From: JBLRWS01 sp047921075
Lineage (GTDB): Bacteria; Bacteroidota; Rhodothermia; Balneolales; Balneolaceae
Reading direction: 5' to 3'
Length of the DNA stretch: 25,106 bases
Assembly: GCA_047921075.1 (NCBI GenBank)
Contig: JBLRWS010000037.1
Location: 1-25,106, forward strand
In this document: positions 1-8,516 of the stretch, in pieces
Layout: every line of letters begins with the position of its first letter
Numbering within the stretch: position 1 is the stretch's first letter
The notes under the pieces: model-generated
Seen by the model: the letters and a program-made list of their open reading frames with translations, nothing else
The model's database searches: none
What the model was told of the DNA's origin: nothing
Made by a program: the position numbers and the translations under genes

Positions 1-137
1 CGCGAGGCAAAGCGGTGTAGAGGGGTAAACCACCGTTCGGTCAATTGGTTAAATGCCCGCCGGTCGCCCTGCTGAAAGCGGGTCACCCAATATGCATCAT
101 TCATACGCTTTTCGTTTCCCGTAACCATTCTGTTCAT
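1..137 (-). CDS. ECF-type RNA polymerase sigma factor, N-terminal fragment
   Basis: This reading frame is open from an ATG at 137 (alternatives at 128 and 104) to the window edge, so only about 45 N-terminal residues are visible. After a short leader the protein reads WVTRFQQGDRRAFNQLTERW followed by FTPLHRFAS. This is the pattern of sigma region 2.1 in extracytoplasmic-function sigma factors: an acidic/basic helix with a GD-x-x-AF core, then an aromatic helix that contacts core RNA polymerase. The promoter-reading parts (regions 2.4 and 4.2) lie outside the window, so neither the subgroup nor an anti-sigma partner can be named. There is no strong Shine-Dalgarno site, which is common in Bacteroidota relatives. 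The family call rests on a short stretch but the pattern is characteristic. Confidence 0.6.
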   Translation of the reverse strand, partial: MNRMVTGNEKRMNDAYWVTRFQQGDRRAFNQLTERWFTPLHRFAS

Positions 138-216
138 TCTGCCCTATATGACGATCACATCGTAAAAAAAGTTTTACTCTCTATTCTAAATCTTTTTACG
201 GCTCCCCATCACACAT

Positions 217-251
217 AAAAAAAGCGCCGATGCATGTAGCAACGGCGCTTT
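217..251 (-). terminator. Intrinsic terminator of the small basic protein gene
   Basis: AAAGCGCCG at 221-229 pairs perfectly with CGGCGCTTT at 243-251, giving a 9-bp GC-rich stem. Read on the minus strand the stem runs into seven T (complement of the A run at 217-223). It lies 22 bases past the stop codon of the gene at 274-528. Confidence 0.85.
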
Positions 252-273
252 AGGTCGTAACCCACAAAAGGTC

Positions 274-528
274 TTATTTCTTTACACGATAGAAAAAAAC
301 GCGTTTATTCTCGGCATCTTTGCTGCTTTTAATCGTAGCATCATTCTCCTGATTGTATTGATAGATGGCCGTGCGCATGGAGTTAACACTCTTGTCGCTT
401 CTGTAGGAAACTTCCAAAGCTTTACCTCCCGGTTCCAGCTTATCAACAGCATCCAAAAGCGGCTTAAATTTGGACGACCGTTTTCTGCTGGGTTTTACTT
501 TATCGCGTGTCACAAACTTGATATTCAT
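274..528 (-). CDS. Small basic protein of unknown function (84 aa)
   Basis: I do not recognise this family. The protein is 84 residues, has no cysteine, and is rich in Lys and Arg, especially in its N-terminal third (TRDKVKPSRKRSSKFKP) and at its C-terminus (RVFFYRVKK). The middle (LLDAVDKLEPGGKALEVSY, then SVNSMRTAIYQYNQEND) reads like a helix, a turn and a second amphipathic helix ending in a beta strand. That layout would suit a small nucleic-acid-binding protein, but this is inference. I chose the ATG at 528 because it starts the compact basic domain; a GTG at 555 would add nine residues. The gene stands alone between an exact TAnnTTTG box at 602-609 and a strong terminator at 217-251, which argues that it is real and expressed. 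Confidence 0.7.
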   Translation of the reverse strand: MNIKFVTRDKVKPSRKRSSKFKPLLDAVDKLEPGGKALEVSYRSDKSVNSMRTAIYQYNQENDATIKSSKDAENKRVFFYRVKK

Positions 529-601
529 AATATTCTGATTGTATTTAATGTTCACACCAACCTAACAATCGTAACACACTTTTTCTATAAAATATTCATA
601 A

Positions 602-609
602 CAAATTTA
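602..609 (-). promoter_or_regulatory. Bacteroidota-type -7 box upstream of the small basic protein gene
   Basis: The minus strand reads TAAATTTG, an exact TAnnTTTG match. Transcription would start near 595, about 65 bases before the ATG at 528. I found no TTG at the usual 19-21 base spacing upstream, so this call rests on the -7 box and its position only. Confidence 0.4.
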
Positions 610-712
610 CATCGAAGAGTTCTCTGTGTTATATACCACCGAAAATAGAACCGTAGACATTTAGATCTACTTTATAATACAAGAATTCACCGGCAGACAG
701 GAAAAGTACCAG

Positions 713-745
713 CAAAACAAAAAAAGCACAGGATTGCTGTGCTTT
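713..745 (-). terminator. Intrinsic terminator after tRNA-Val
   Basis: AAAGCACAG at 723-731 pairs with CTGTGCTTT at 737-745 in a 9-bp stem with a 5-base loop. On the minus strand the hairpin is followed by a run of T with one interruption (complement of 713-722). It begins nine bases past the end of the tRNA. Confidence 0.85.
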
Positions 746-753
746 GGAGGGTG

Positions 754-828
754 TGGGCGCTGAGGGATTCGAACCCCCGACCCCCTCGGTGTAAACGAGA
801 TGCTCTGAACCAACTGAGCTAAGCGCCC
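754..828 (-). tRNA. tRNA-Val (anticodon UAC)
   Basis: The minus strand folds into a complete cloverleaf. The acceptor stem is GGGCGCT/AGCGCCC, the D arm is GCTC/GAGC around AGTTGGTTCA, and the T arm has loop TTCGAAT. The anticodon arm is TCTCG/CGAGG with a seven-base loop TTTACAC, so the anticodon is TAC (UAC), which reads GUN valine codons. The discriminator base is A at 754. The CCA end is not encoded (the next bases read CAC), so it must be added after transcription. The gene has its own promoter box at 845-852 and its own terminator at 713-745, so it appears to be a single-gene transcript. Confidence 0.97.
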
Positions 829-844
829 TTTTTCAATAAGACTG

Positions 845-852
845 CAAATATA
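845..852 (-). promoter_or_regulatory. TAnnTTTG -7 box of tRNA-Val
   Basis: The minus strand reads TATATTTG, an exact match to the Bacteroidota housekeeping -7 element. It places the transcription start about ten bases before the tRNA 5' end at 828. The expected -33 TTG is only partly matched (TTT at 19-base spacing). Confidence 0.6.
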
Positions 853-962
853 AGAACTTTCACAGTTCTATAAAACAGTTTTTAATGATCTGGAAATTTT
901 TTTACTTATACAGATGTGGTTAACAGTGTTAAGTCATTCACCAATTATTGAGGTAACTCTAT

Positions 963-2267
963 ATGAGCCAATCGAACTCTTCCGGTAAACACGCTGTGTA
1001 TGTTGACGGCGTACGCACGGCTTTTCAAAAATCAGGTACGGCATTTCAAAGGCTTTCTGCCTATGATCTTGGCCGGCACGCCATCAGCGGTCTCATCACC
1101 AAAACCAAACTGGATGGCGCTCTGGTTGATCACGTCTATTACGGCAACGTGATACAGGACATTAACACCAGTAATGTAGCCCGGGAATCGTCGCTGGCAG
1201 CCGGCCTGCCCGATTCTATCCCGGCTCACACTATCTCCATGGCGTGTATCTCCTCAAATATGGCGGCTACCGCAGCCAAAGACGCCATCGAGGCCGGACA
1301 GATCGGCTGTGCCATTGTCGGTGGCACCGAGGTGATGAGTGATATTCCCATTCGGTTCCGAAAAAAATTCCGGCAAAAACTTCTCGAAACGCAACGATAC
1401 AAATCACCGGCCGATTATCTGAAATTTCTGAAAGGATTAAAGCCATCTGACCTTCTTCCTGAAATCCCCTCCATCTCCGAATTTTCGACCGGCGAAACCA
1501 TGGGACAGAGCTGCGATAAGATGGCGGCCAAGTTTGGCATTACCCGCGAAGAGCAAGACGCCTACGCACTACGATCGCATCTGCTGGCCGACAAAGCACG
1601 GGAGTACCTGGCAAAAGAGATCCATCCCGTTGCGGTAAAAAGGTCGGATTCGGTCATCACAAGCGACAACGGTATTCGCGGTGACTCCTCGCCTGAAAAG
1701 CTGGCTTCCCTAAAGCCCGCTTTTGTAAAAAAACACGGTACCATTACCGCCGGCAACGCCTCTTTTTTGACCGATGGCGCCTCTGCCGGATTGATGATGA
1801 GCAACGAGCTGGCCAAGGCGAATGGGTTCCGCCCTAAAGTAACGTTGCGAAGCTACGCTTATGTGGCGCAACGGCCCGATGACGAACTCCTGATTGGCCC
1901 GGCATTTGCTGTGCCAAAGGTACTGGACGCTATGAACCTTACACTGGACGATATTGACGTATTTGAATTTCATGAGGCGTTTGCCGGACAGGTTCTAACC
2001 GTTCTTCGGGCGCTGAACAGCGACGAGTTCGGTAAAGAACGGCTCAACCGAAGCGGAAAAGTAGGTGAAGTGCCGCTCGATAAACTAAACAACTGGGGCG
2101 GATCGCTCTCCATAGGCCATCCATTTGCTGCCACCGGCGTGCGGATGATTACAACCGCTGCCAACCGGCTGATTGAAGAGGACGGAAACCTGGCTCTGCT
2201 TGCGGCGTGCGCAGCCGGCGGACAAGGTCACGCCATTGTACTGGAACGCCATAACGATGCATCTTAA
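963..2267 (+). CDS. fadI: Acetyl-CoA C-acyltransferase (thiolase), FadI / trifunctional-protein beta type
   Basis: This cytoplasmic enzyme carries out the last step of fatty-acid beta-oxidation, splitting 3-ketoacyl-CoA with CoA into acetyl-CoA and a shortened acyl-CoA. It has 434 residues, a normal length. The nucleophile Cys95 lies in MACISSN, the form found in FadI and the mitochondrial trifunctional beta subunit rather than the CxSG of biosynthetic thiolases. His337 in FEFHEAFAG, His386 in GHPFAATG and Cys416 in ACAAGGQGH complete the active site. Long stretches such as PEIPSISEFSTGETMGQS and NNWGGSLSIGHPF also follow the trifunctional beta pattern. A weak GAGG lies about nine bases before the ATG. 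fadJ begins 18 bases downstream, so the two are co-transcribed and probably form an alpha2beta2 complex. Confidence 0.93.
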   Translation: MSQSNSSGKHAVYVDGVRTAFQKSGTAFQRLSAYDLGRHAISGLITKTKLDGALVDHVYYGNVIQDINTSNVARESSLAAGLPDSIPAHTISMACISSNMAATAAKDAIEAGQIGCAIVGGTEVMSDIPIRFRKKFRQKLLETQRYKSPADYLKFLKGLKPSDLLPEIPSISEFSTGETMGQSCDKMAAKFGITREEQDAYALRSHLLADKAREYLAKEIHPVAVKRSDSVITSDNGIRGDSSPEKLASLKPAFVKKHGTITAGNASFLTDGASAGLMMSNELAKANGFRPKVTLRSYAYVAQRPDDELLIGPAFAVPKVLDAMNLTLDDIDVFEFHEAFAGQVLTVLRALNSDEFGKERLNRSGKVGEVPLDKLNNWGGSLSIGHPFAATGVRMITTAANRLIEEDGNLALLAACAAGGQGHAIVLERHNDAS

Positions 2268-2285
2268 CCCTTACAGAGTGCTGCC

Positions 2286-4406
2286 ATGACAACCCAACCG
2301 ATACTCCATACTAAAACCGAGCAAGGAGTCTTGCTCATCACACTCGATACGCCCGGCGAAAAAGTAAACAAGCTGAACGAGGCTCTGATTGATGAGTTCT
2401 CTGCTGTGTTCGACACGCTGGCATCCGACAACAGCCTAAAAGGAGCGGTGCTGCTTAGCGGCAAGGACAAAAACTTTATTGCCGGTGCCGATATCGAGAT
2501 GTTTCAATCGCGAAGTACCCGTGAAGAGCTGGCTGACTTGAGCCAAACCGGCCACGAAATTCTGAACCGGATCGCTTCATCGCCCAAACCGATTGTGGCT
2601 GCCATTCATGGAACGTGTATGGGCGGCGGCACCGAACTGGCACTGGCCTGCCACTACCGGGTTGTCTCGGACCATGCCGATACACAAATCGGCCTGCCGG
2701 AAGTGAAGTTGGGACTGCTCCCGGGCATGGGCGGCACACAGCGGCTGCCGCGCCTCATCGGCATTCAAAAGGCCCTTCCCTATCTGCTAACCGGCAAAAG
2801 CATGTATACCCGACAGGCCCGAAGGTCCGGCTTTGCCTCTGAGGTGGTACATCAACATGCACTTCGTCAGGCGGGGATTCGTGCAGTGCTCGATCTGGCC
2901 GAAGGCGGGAATGGCGGGCAAAAAGAGAACCGTTCGATCGGCGAGAAGCTCCTGGAAGGCAACCCCATTGGCCGGTCGATCATCTTTTCGCAGGCCCGAA
3001 AACAAACCATGGGGCAAACCAAGGGAAATTACCCGGCCCCACCACGCATTATCGATGCGGTTGAATATGGATATAAGCATGGGCTTGAAAAGGGGTTAAA
3101 GCAGGAGTCGGAGTATTTTGGCGAGCTGGCCGTCACCCCGGAATCGAGGGCTCTGGTGCAGCTCTTTTTTGCCATGACGGATGCGAAAAAAAATCCATTG
3201 GAAGAGAAGGTTCGCAACGTATCAAAACTGGCGATGATCGGAGCCGGTTTGATGGGGTCGGGTATTGCGGAAGTGTCGGCCAAAAACGGCCTGCATGTAT
3301 GGCTGAACGATCAAACCACAGAACGGGCGGTAAAAGGGAAGCAGCAGATTGAAGAAAACCTGGATAAACAGGTACAGAAAAAAATTATGAGCTCCTTCGA
3401 GCGCGACGAACAGCTGAGCTTTGTGCATCCTACCGACCGTTACGACGGATTTGAACATATCGACCTGGTGATTGAAGCGGTGTTTGAAGATCTGAACTTA
3501 AAACAGAGTATTGTCGCAGAGGTCGAAAAGGCGACCACCAAAGATACCATCTTTGCATCCAACACCTCCTCTCTGCCCATTACGGATATCGCGGCAAAAG
3601 CGAAGCGCCCTGAGAATATTATCGGGATGCACTACTTTTCTCCCGTGCAGAAGATGCCGCTGCTGGAGATTATTAAAACCGAACAAACCGCCGAATGGGT
3701 TACGGCCACCGCGTACGATGTAGGTGTAAAACAGGGCAAAACCGTGATTGTCGTCAATGACGGACCCGGATTTTACACCACCCGGATACTGGCCCCGTTT
3801 ATGAACGAAGCGTTACTGCTGCTGGAAGAAGGCGCGGCCATTGAACAGCTCGACCGTGCCATGAAAAACGCCGGTTTTCCGGTGGGGCCGGTTGCCCTTT
3901 TTGATGAGGTTGGCATCGACGTGGGCGCGCATGTGGCCGATGTACTGAGTGATAAATTTGAAGCCCGGGGTGCAAAAACGAGCAAGAAAGCGCGCGAGCT
4001 TGTAGAGGCCGGCTACAAAGGCCGGAAAAACAAAAAAGGGTTTTACAGGTACGGCGATTCCAAAAAGAAAAAAGAGGTGAATCGCGATATTTACTCCTTT
4101 TTTGGAGGGAATGATCGTCGGGATTTCGACCCCAAAGAGATTCAACAGCGGCTTACGCTGGTGATGGTTAACGAAGCCGTGCTCTGCCTGCAAGAAAAGA
4201 TCTTGATGAGCCCTTCCGATGGCGATTTGGGCGCCATCCTCGGGTTGGGATTTCCGCCGTTTTTAGGAGGTCCGTTCCGATATATCGATCGCGAAACACC
4301 CGGGGTCATCATAAAACGAATGGAAGAGCTGCAAAAACAACATGGCGATCGGTTTAAACCGGCAGATCTGCTGCGCAAGAAAAAAGACGCATCGTTCTAT
4401 TCGTAA
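2286..4406 (+). CDS. fadJ: Multifunctional enoyl-CoA hydratase / 3-hydroxyacyl-CoA dehydrogenase, FadJ type
   Basis: This fusion protein performs the hydration and NAD-dependent oxidation steps of beta-oxidation and passes 3-ketoacyl-CoA to the thiolase encoded just upstream. It has 706 residues, close to the usual 710-730. Residues 1-190 form a crotonase fold with the oxyanion-hole segment FIAGADIEMF. The two catalytic glutamates are Glu117 (GGGTELALAC) and Glu139 (LPEVKLGLLPGMGGTQRLP). The dehydrogenase begins near residue 313 with the NAD-binding GAGLMG (319-324), and its catalytic His449 is in GMHYFSPVQKMPLLEI. Two C-terminal dehydrogenase domains follow (DGPGFYTTRI onward). Overall similarity is to the trifunctional alpha-subunit branch. 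All three catalytic centres look intact. Confidence 0.93.
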   Translation: MTTQPILHTKTEQGVLLITLDTPGEKVNKLNEALIDEFSAVFDTLASDNSLKGAVLLSGKDKNFIAGADIEMFQSRSTREELADLSQTGHEILNRIASSPKPIVAAIHGTCMGGGTELALACHYRVVSDHADTQIGLPEVKLGLLPGMGGTQRLPRLIGIQKALPYLLTGKSMYTRQARRSGFASEVVHQHALRQAGIRAVLDLAEGGNGGQKENRSIGEKLLEGNPIGRSIIFSQARKQTMGQTKGNYPAPPRIIDAVEYGYKHGLEKGLKQESEYFGELAVTPESRALVQLFFAMTDAKKNPLEEKVRNVSKLAMIGAGLMGSGIAEVSAKNGLHVWLNDQTTERAVKGKQQIEENLDKQVQKKIMSSFERDEQLSFVHPTDRYDGFEHIDLVIEAVFEDLNLKQSIVAEVEKATTKDTIFASNTSSLPITDIAAKAKRPENIIGMHYFSPVQKMPLLEIIKTEQTAEWVTATAYDVGVKQGKTVIVVNDGPGFYTTRILAPFMNEALLLLEEGAAIEQLDRAMKNAGFPVGPVALFDEVGIDVGAHVADVLSDKFEARGAKTSKKARELVEAGYKGRKNKKGFYRYGDSKKKKEVNRDIYSFFGGNDRRDFDPKEIQQRLTLVMVNEAVLCLQEKILMSPSDGDLGAILGLGFPPFLGGPFRYIDRETPGVIIKRMEELQKQHGDRFKPADLLRKKKDASFYS

Positions 4407-4565
4407 CGTATTCAGGTGGGCGATTCGGCAGCGGTTCGCCTCCCATACCTGCCCGGTGTAGTGGGTACCCCTATATCTGAATCAGGGTTCTCCTTACAGT
4501 GATGAATGCTCTGTATTCGTTTCTTACCAATACAAATCATCAACATAGAAACGAACAGAGGAATC

Positions 4566-5330
4566 ATGAGACTACAAGACAAAGTAGCTGTTATCACCGG
4601 AGGTGCCGGCGGTATTGGGCTGGAAACCGCACGCTTGTTTTTAAGGGAGGGGAGTGCCGGTATTTTACTGGTGGATCTCGACGATGAACAGCTAAAGAGT
4701 GCGGCCAAATCGCTTGAATCGGATAAGGTAGCCTATTTCGCTGCAGACGTAGGGGATGCAGAACAGGTTGAGGCGTACACCAAAAAGGCGATCCGTGAAT
4801 TTGGGCGTATAGACATTCTTTTTCTGAATGCCGGAGTTGAAGGGGTCGTGAAGCCGCTCACAGAGTATCCCGAAGAGATGTACGATAAGGTGTTGGCCGT
4901 AAACACAAAGGGTGTATGGCTCGGGTTGAAGTACGCCTTTCCATACATGAGTGAAACGGGCGGCGGCAGTGTCATCATCACCTCATCGGTGGCCGGCCTA
5001 CAGGGTACGCCCAATGTGATGGCCTACGTAACCAGCAAGCACGCCGTAATCGGTACGATGCGTGTAGCGGCACTGGAAGGTGCGGCAAGCAACATCCGGG
5101 TAAACAGCATTCACCCCTCACCGGTTGATAACCGAATGATGCGCTCGCTGGAGGAGGGATTTTCTCCCGGTGGTGCCGAAGAAGCGAAAAAAGGATTCGA
5201 GCAGACGATCCCGCTCGGACGATACGCCACCAACGAGGAGATTGCAGACCTGGCCTTGTTTCTGGCCTCCGACGAGAGCCGGTTCATAACCGGTGCTACC
5301 ATCGCGGTAGATGGTGGGCTTACCACGTAG
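4566..5330 (+). CDS. Short-chain dehydrogenase/reductase (classical SDR, NAD-type)
   Basis: This is a classical Rossmann-fold oxidoreductase of 254 residues. TGGAGGIG (11-18) binds the cofactor, NAG (88-90) stabilises the sheet, and Ser141, Tyr154 and Lys158 (YxxxK) form the catalytic set. Asp37 at the end of the second strand (LLVDLDD) favours NAD(H) over NADP(H). The substrate is not evident. FabG-like 3-oxoacyl reductases and 3-hydroxyacyl-CoA dehydrogenases share this layout, and the position 160 bases after fadJ suggests an acyl-CoA or alcohol substrate. I chose the ATG at 4566 because AGAGGA lies directly before it and the protein then starts at the usual MRLQDKVAVITGG. An in-frame ATG at 4506 would add 20 unlikely residues. 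Confidence 0.85.
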   Translation: MRLQDKVAVITGGAGGIGLETARLFLREGSAGILLVDLDDEQLKSAAKSLESDKVAYFAADVGDAEQVEAYTKKAIREFGRIDILFLNAGVEGVVKPLTEYPEEMYDKVLAVNTKGVWLGLKYAFPYMSETGGGSVIITSSVAGLQGTPNVMAYVTSKHAVIGTMRVAALEGAASNIRVNSIHPSPVDNRMMRSLEEGFSPGGAEEAKKGFEQTIPLGRYATNEEIADLALFLASDESRFITGATIAVDGGLTT

Positions 5331-5362
5331 CCGAGGATCGACAGAGGCCGTGGCGTTACCGG

Positions 5363-6589
5363 CTATTTCATACGATGGTTGAGTTTGTTCATCGCAAGCA
5401 TCACGGTAATGCCGGAGATAAGAGTGATGACACCGGTAATAGTGATGGCCGCCGAAAGGTTGAGAAAATCGGCAATGATCCCGGTAATGATTGCGCCGAC
5501 TGCGTAGCCGCCATCCCTCCACAACCGGAATACGCCGATGCTCTCGGCACGGTCGTGCGGGTGTACCAGATCAGCCACCGATGCTAAAAACGTAGGGTAT
5601 ACCATCGCTGTGCCAATTCCAAGAACGGATGCAGCCAGTAAAAACGAAACAAACCCGGTAAGCCACGGGAAGAGTAAAAGCGGTACGGCCTGTAAAAACA
5701 TCCCGGCAACAATCATCTGTTTCCGGCCGGTGTAGTCGGAGAGTTTGCCGGTTGCAATCTGAAAAATCCCCCAAAACGCCGGATAAATGGCTGTAATAAT
5801 TCCGATCTCTGTAAGGCTGAGCCCGGCTGCCGCCAAAAAAAGTGGAAGCGCACCCCACGCCATGCCATCTTTCAGGTTGGTACTCATTCCGGCCTGCGAC
5901 ACGGCAAACAGGTTTCGGTCGCCAAAGGACGCATTCCAGAACAAACTGCCTTTCTTTCGCTTTTGACGCGTATCAACCGCCTCTCGCTCTACCCACGGGG
6001 CGGTATCTTTTACGAATGCCACAGACAGAAGCAATCCCAGAACGGCCAGCCCCAGCCCAAGATAAAATGGATAGGGCCGCAACCCGAACTCGGAGGCTAT
6101 CCAACCCGTAAAGAACGCGACCAAGCCTACCGCCAAATACCCGGCAAACTCGTTGAGGCCCATGGCCAGGCCGCGATCTTTTTTACCGGCAAGGTCAATT
6201 TTCATGATGATGTTTGCCGACCACGCCAACCCCTGATTGATACCGAGCAGCACATTGGCAAATACAATCCAGTTCCAGCTGCCGGCATACATCAAAATTA
6301 GCGGTACAGGCAAGCCGAAAAGCCAGCCCAATATCAGCATTTTCTTACGGCCGTACTGCTGCGCAAACCGCCCGGCATAATAGTTTGCCAGCGCCTTGGT
6401 GATTCCGAATACAACAATAAATGAGAAGATGGCCGAACGTGCCGCAATACCAAATTCCGACTCTGCAATTTCCGGCAAAATGGTTCTCTCCAAACCTACC
6501 ATGCCACCCACAAAGGCGTTGATAAGCACCAGCAGAGTAAATTGTTTCCAGTTTTCTTTCAGGCCGAGGGGATGGCGCTCATCGGTCAC
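5363..6589 (-). CDS. Major facilitator superfamily transporter
   Basis: This 408-residue inner-membrane protein has about twelve hydrophobic segments and the MFS A-motif after the second helix (YAGRFAQQYGRKKMLI). The second half carries the repeat of that motif (TGKLSDYTGRKQMIV). The start is GTG at 6589, supported by GGAG five bases upstream. The substrate is not evident from sequence. It is the last gene of the minus-strand sulfur block, 139 bases after the SulP permease, and converges on the SDR gene with 32 bases between stop codons. An export or uptake role for a sulfur compound is possible from position only. No clear terminator is seen in the short convergent gap. Confidence 0.85.
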   Translation of the reverse strand: MTDERHPLGLKENWKQFTLLVLINAFVGGMVGLERTILPEIAESEFGIAARSAIFSFIVVFGITKALANYYAGRFAQQYGRKKMLILGWLFGLPVPLILMYAGSWNWIVFANVLLGINQGLAWSANIIMKIDLAGKKDRGLAMGLNEFAGYLAVGLVAFFTGWIASEFGLRPYPFYLGLGLAVLGLLLSVAFVKDTAPWVEREAVDTRQKRKKGSLFWNASFGDRNLFAVSQAGMSTNLKDGMAWGALPLFLAAAGLSLTEIGIITAIYPAFWGIFQIATGKLSDYTGRKQMIVAGMFLQAVPLLLFPWLTGFVSFLLAASVLGIGTAMVYPTFLASVADLVHPHDRAESIGVFRLWRDGGYAVGAIITGIIADFLNLSAAITITGVITLISGITVMLAMNKLNHRMK

Positions 6590-6728
6590 GCAGGCTCCGT
6601 AGTTAGGGTTTTATGATGTTGTTGATGGGTGCGGCTTCTTGCCGTCAACCCGCTGTTGCTCAGCCGCTTGTTAACTGTTTTCCGAAGCAAAACGTATGCA
6701 ATGGCGGGCATTCCGTTTGAGATTTTTT

Positions 6729-8459
6729 TTACTGTTTGATCGGATAGGGCGAATACGACCGGTTTTTTTCTTCTACGCTTTTGTACGCTTTCTTGGCATC
6801 GTACACATCAAAAAAGAACTGATTTTTGCCAATGCGATCGGCCAGTCCCGCTCGCTGCAAGGTGTCGCGAACCGGCCCGATGGCGCCGGCCACATAGAGT
6901 GTAGTTCCGGAGGCCTCCAGTCGGTCAATGATTTTTTCCAGTGTATGTACGGCCGTCGAATCCAGGCTGTTCATCACCGATGCGTCCAAAATAACCAGCT
7001 TTAAAGAGTCTCCATGCTGCCGGATTCTATCTGTCAGGGTTTCTTCAAAGTGCTCTACATTCGCAAAGTAGAGCGAGGAGTCGTACCGATAGATCAGAAT
7101 ATCCTCATCTACCAGTGCATCCGTAAATCGCTCGATGTTTCGGAAATTTTTGGATTCGCCAAGCTGACCCAGCTCGGCGCTGTGCGGACGTGTACTGCTG
7201 TAGATAACCATAACAAGCGAAGCCAAAACCCCGATGGCGATTCCTTCTTCGATCCCCAAAAGAAGCGTGGCGAGAAAGGTGATGGCCAGCATGGAGAAGT
7301 CGCGCCGGTCGGTTTTCCAAAGCCGTTTCATCTCCTTCCAGTCAAACAGAGAGGAGACCGCCACCATAATAATAGCGGCCAGTACGGCGCCGGGCAGATA
7401 ATAAAACAGGGGTGTTAAAAAGAGAACGGTACCGGCTATTACAACTGCACTCACAATCGACGCAACGGTTGTATTTGCACCGGATTGATCATTGACAGCC
7501 GTTCTGGAAAATCCGCCTGTGGTTGGGAATGACTGAAAAAAAGCACCGCCAATATTGGCCGATCCGAGGGCGATCAGTTCCTGATTGGCATCTATTTTAT
7601 ATCCATGCCGCGACGCAATCGCCTTGGCTACGGCGATGGACTCCATATAGCTGATCAGTGCTATCACCAGAATGATAGTGCTTAGCGCCGGCAGATCCGA
7701 CCACTGCAAAAAGCCGGAGTCGAATGAGGGCAAACCGGTGGGAACCTCGCCTACAATGGATACCCCCTGCTGATTTAGCCCCAGCCAGGCTGTTAGAATT
7801 GTGCCAACCGCCACAACGGCCAGCGCGGATGGAAACGTCCGCTTCCACTGCTTCAGAAGAAGAATGATTGCGATAGATCCAAATCCGATTAGCGCCGTAA
7901 CCGGCTCCAGCTCCTGCAGCCGCGTGGCGGTTTCCAGCAACAGTTGCACCACCTGATTGGACCGCGGCAGATCAATACCGGTAAGGTTTCCCAGTTGGCT
8001 CGCGCCGATAATAATTGCAGCGGCCGAGGTAAAACCGCTCAGGACCGGATGAGACAAGAAATTGACCAGAAAACCCATCCTGAAAATGCCCATCAAGAAC
8101 TGTACAACGCCAACGCCCAGGGCCGTCAATATGGCGAGCTGTATGAACCGTGCACTGCCCGGCTCTGCCAAATCACCCACACCGGCCACCACAAGAAGCG
8201 ATACCATAGCCACCGGGCCAACAGCCAGATGCTTCGACGTTCCAAATACGGCATACAGCAGCAACGGTATGATGGATGCATACAACCCGTATACCGGTGG
8301 CAGACCGGCCAGCACAGCGTACGCCATTCCCTGTGGGATCAACATGATGCCCACGGTTAGGCCTGCATTTACATCCCCTTTCAGATAGGTTTTTTTATAG
8401 GATGCAAGTGTACCTGCAAGAGGTAGAAATGATAATATTCCCGGTGGTTCTTTTTTCAC
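6729..8459 (-). CDS. SulP-family anion permease with C-terminal STAS domain
   Basis: This inner-membrane transporter of the SulP/SLC26 family has 576 residues. The signature IPQGMAYAVLAGLPPVYGLY is at 41-60. The second conserved block (SFPTTGGFSRTAVNDQSGAN) follows further on. After the last membrane helix comes a cytoplasmic STAS domain, roughly the last 130 residues, with the core LVILDASVMNSLDSTAVHTL. Family members move sulfate, bicarbonate or other anions; here the neighbours (a persulfide dioxygenase/rhodanese and a thiosulfate-type transporter) suggest sulfate or sulfite. The start is GTG at 8459, needed to keep the usual SYKKTYLKGDVNAGLTVG leader. No Shine-Dalgarno is visible. The GTG sits seven bases from the T tract of the preceding gene's terminator, so it may depend on read-through or on a promoter inside the upstream gene. 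Confidence 0.88.
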   Translation of the reverse strand: MKKEPPGILSFLPLAGTLASYKKTYLKGDVNAGLTVGIMLIPQGMAYAVLAGLPPVYGLYASIIPLLLYAVFGTSKHLAVGPVAMVSLLVVAGVGDLAEPGSARFIQLAILTALGVGVVQFLMGIFRMGFLVNFLSHPVLSGFTSAAAIIIGASQLGNLTGIDLPRSNQVVQLLLETATRLQELEPVTALIGFGSIAIILLLKQWKRTFPSALAVVAVGTILTAWLGLNQQGVSIVGEVPTGLPSFDSGFLQWSDLPALSTIILVIALISYMESIAVAKAIASRHGYKIDANQELIALGSANIGGAFFQSFPTTGGFSRTAVNDQSGANTTVASIVSAVVIAGTVLFLTPLFYYLPGAVLAAIIMVAVSSLFDWKEMKRLWKTDRRDFSMLAITFLATLLLGIEEGIAIGVLASLVMVIYSSTRPHSAELGQLGESKNFRNIERFTDALVDEDILIYRYDSSLYFANVEHFEETLTDRIRQHGDSLKLVILDASVMNSLDSTAVHTLEKIIDRLEASGTTLYVAGAIGPVRDTLQRAGLADRIGKNQFFFDVYDAKKAYKSVEEKNRSYSPYPIKQ

Positions 8460-8465
8460 GATGGT

Positions 8466-8498
8466 AAAAAAAACCGGCAGCTCCCTACAGGCTGCCGG
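8466..8498 (-). terminator. Intrinsic terminator after the MBL-rhodanese gene
   Basis: CCGGCAGC at 8474-8481 pairs with GCTGCCGG at 8491-8498 (8-bp GC-rich stem, 9-base loop). On the minus strand it runs directly into eight T (complement of 8466-8473). It lies 18 bases past the stop of the MBL-rhodanese gene and only seven bases before the SulP start codon, so it should limit how much of the yeeE transcript reaches sulP and the MFS gene. Confidence 0.85.
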
Positions 8499-8516
8499 CT
8501 GAATGGTTTTGGTCGA

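Noticed and set aside
4415..4444. Imperfect 9-bp hairpin (GGTGGGCGA with TCGCCTCCC) after fadJ.
   Set aside because: One mismatch, one wobble pair and no T run on either strand, so I do not call it a terminator.
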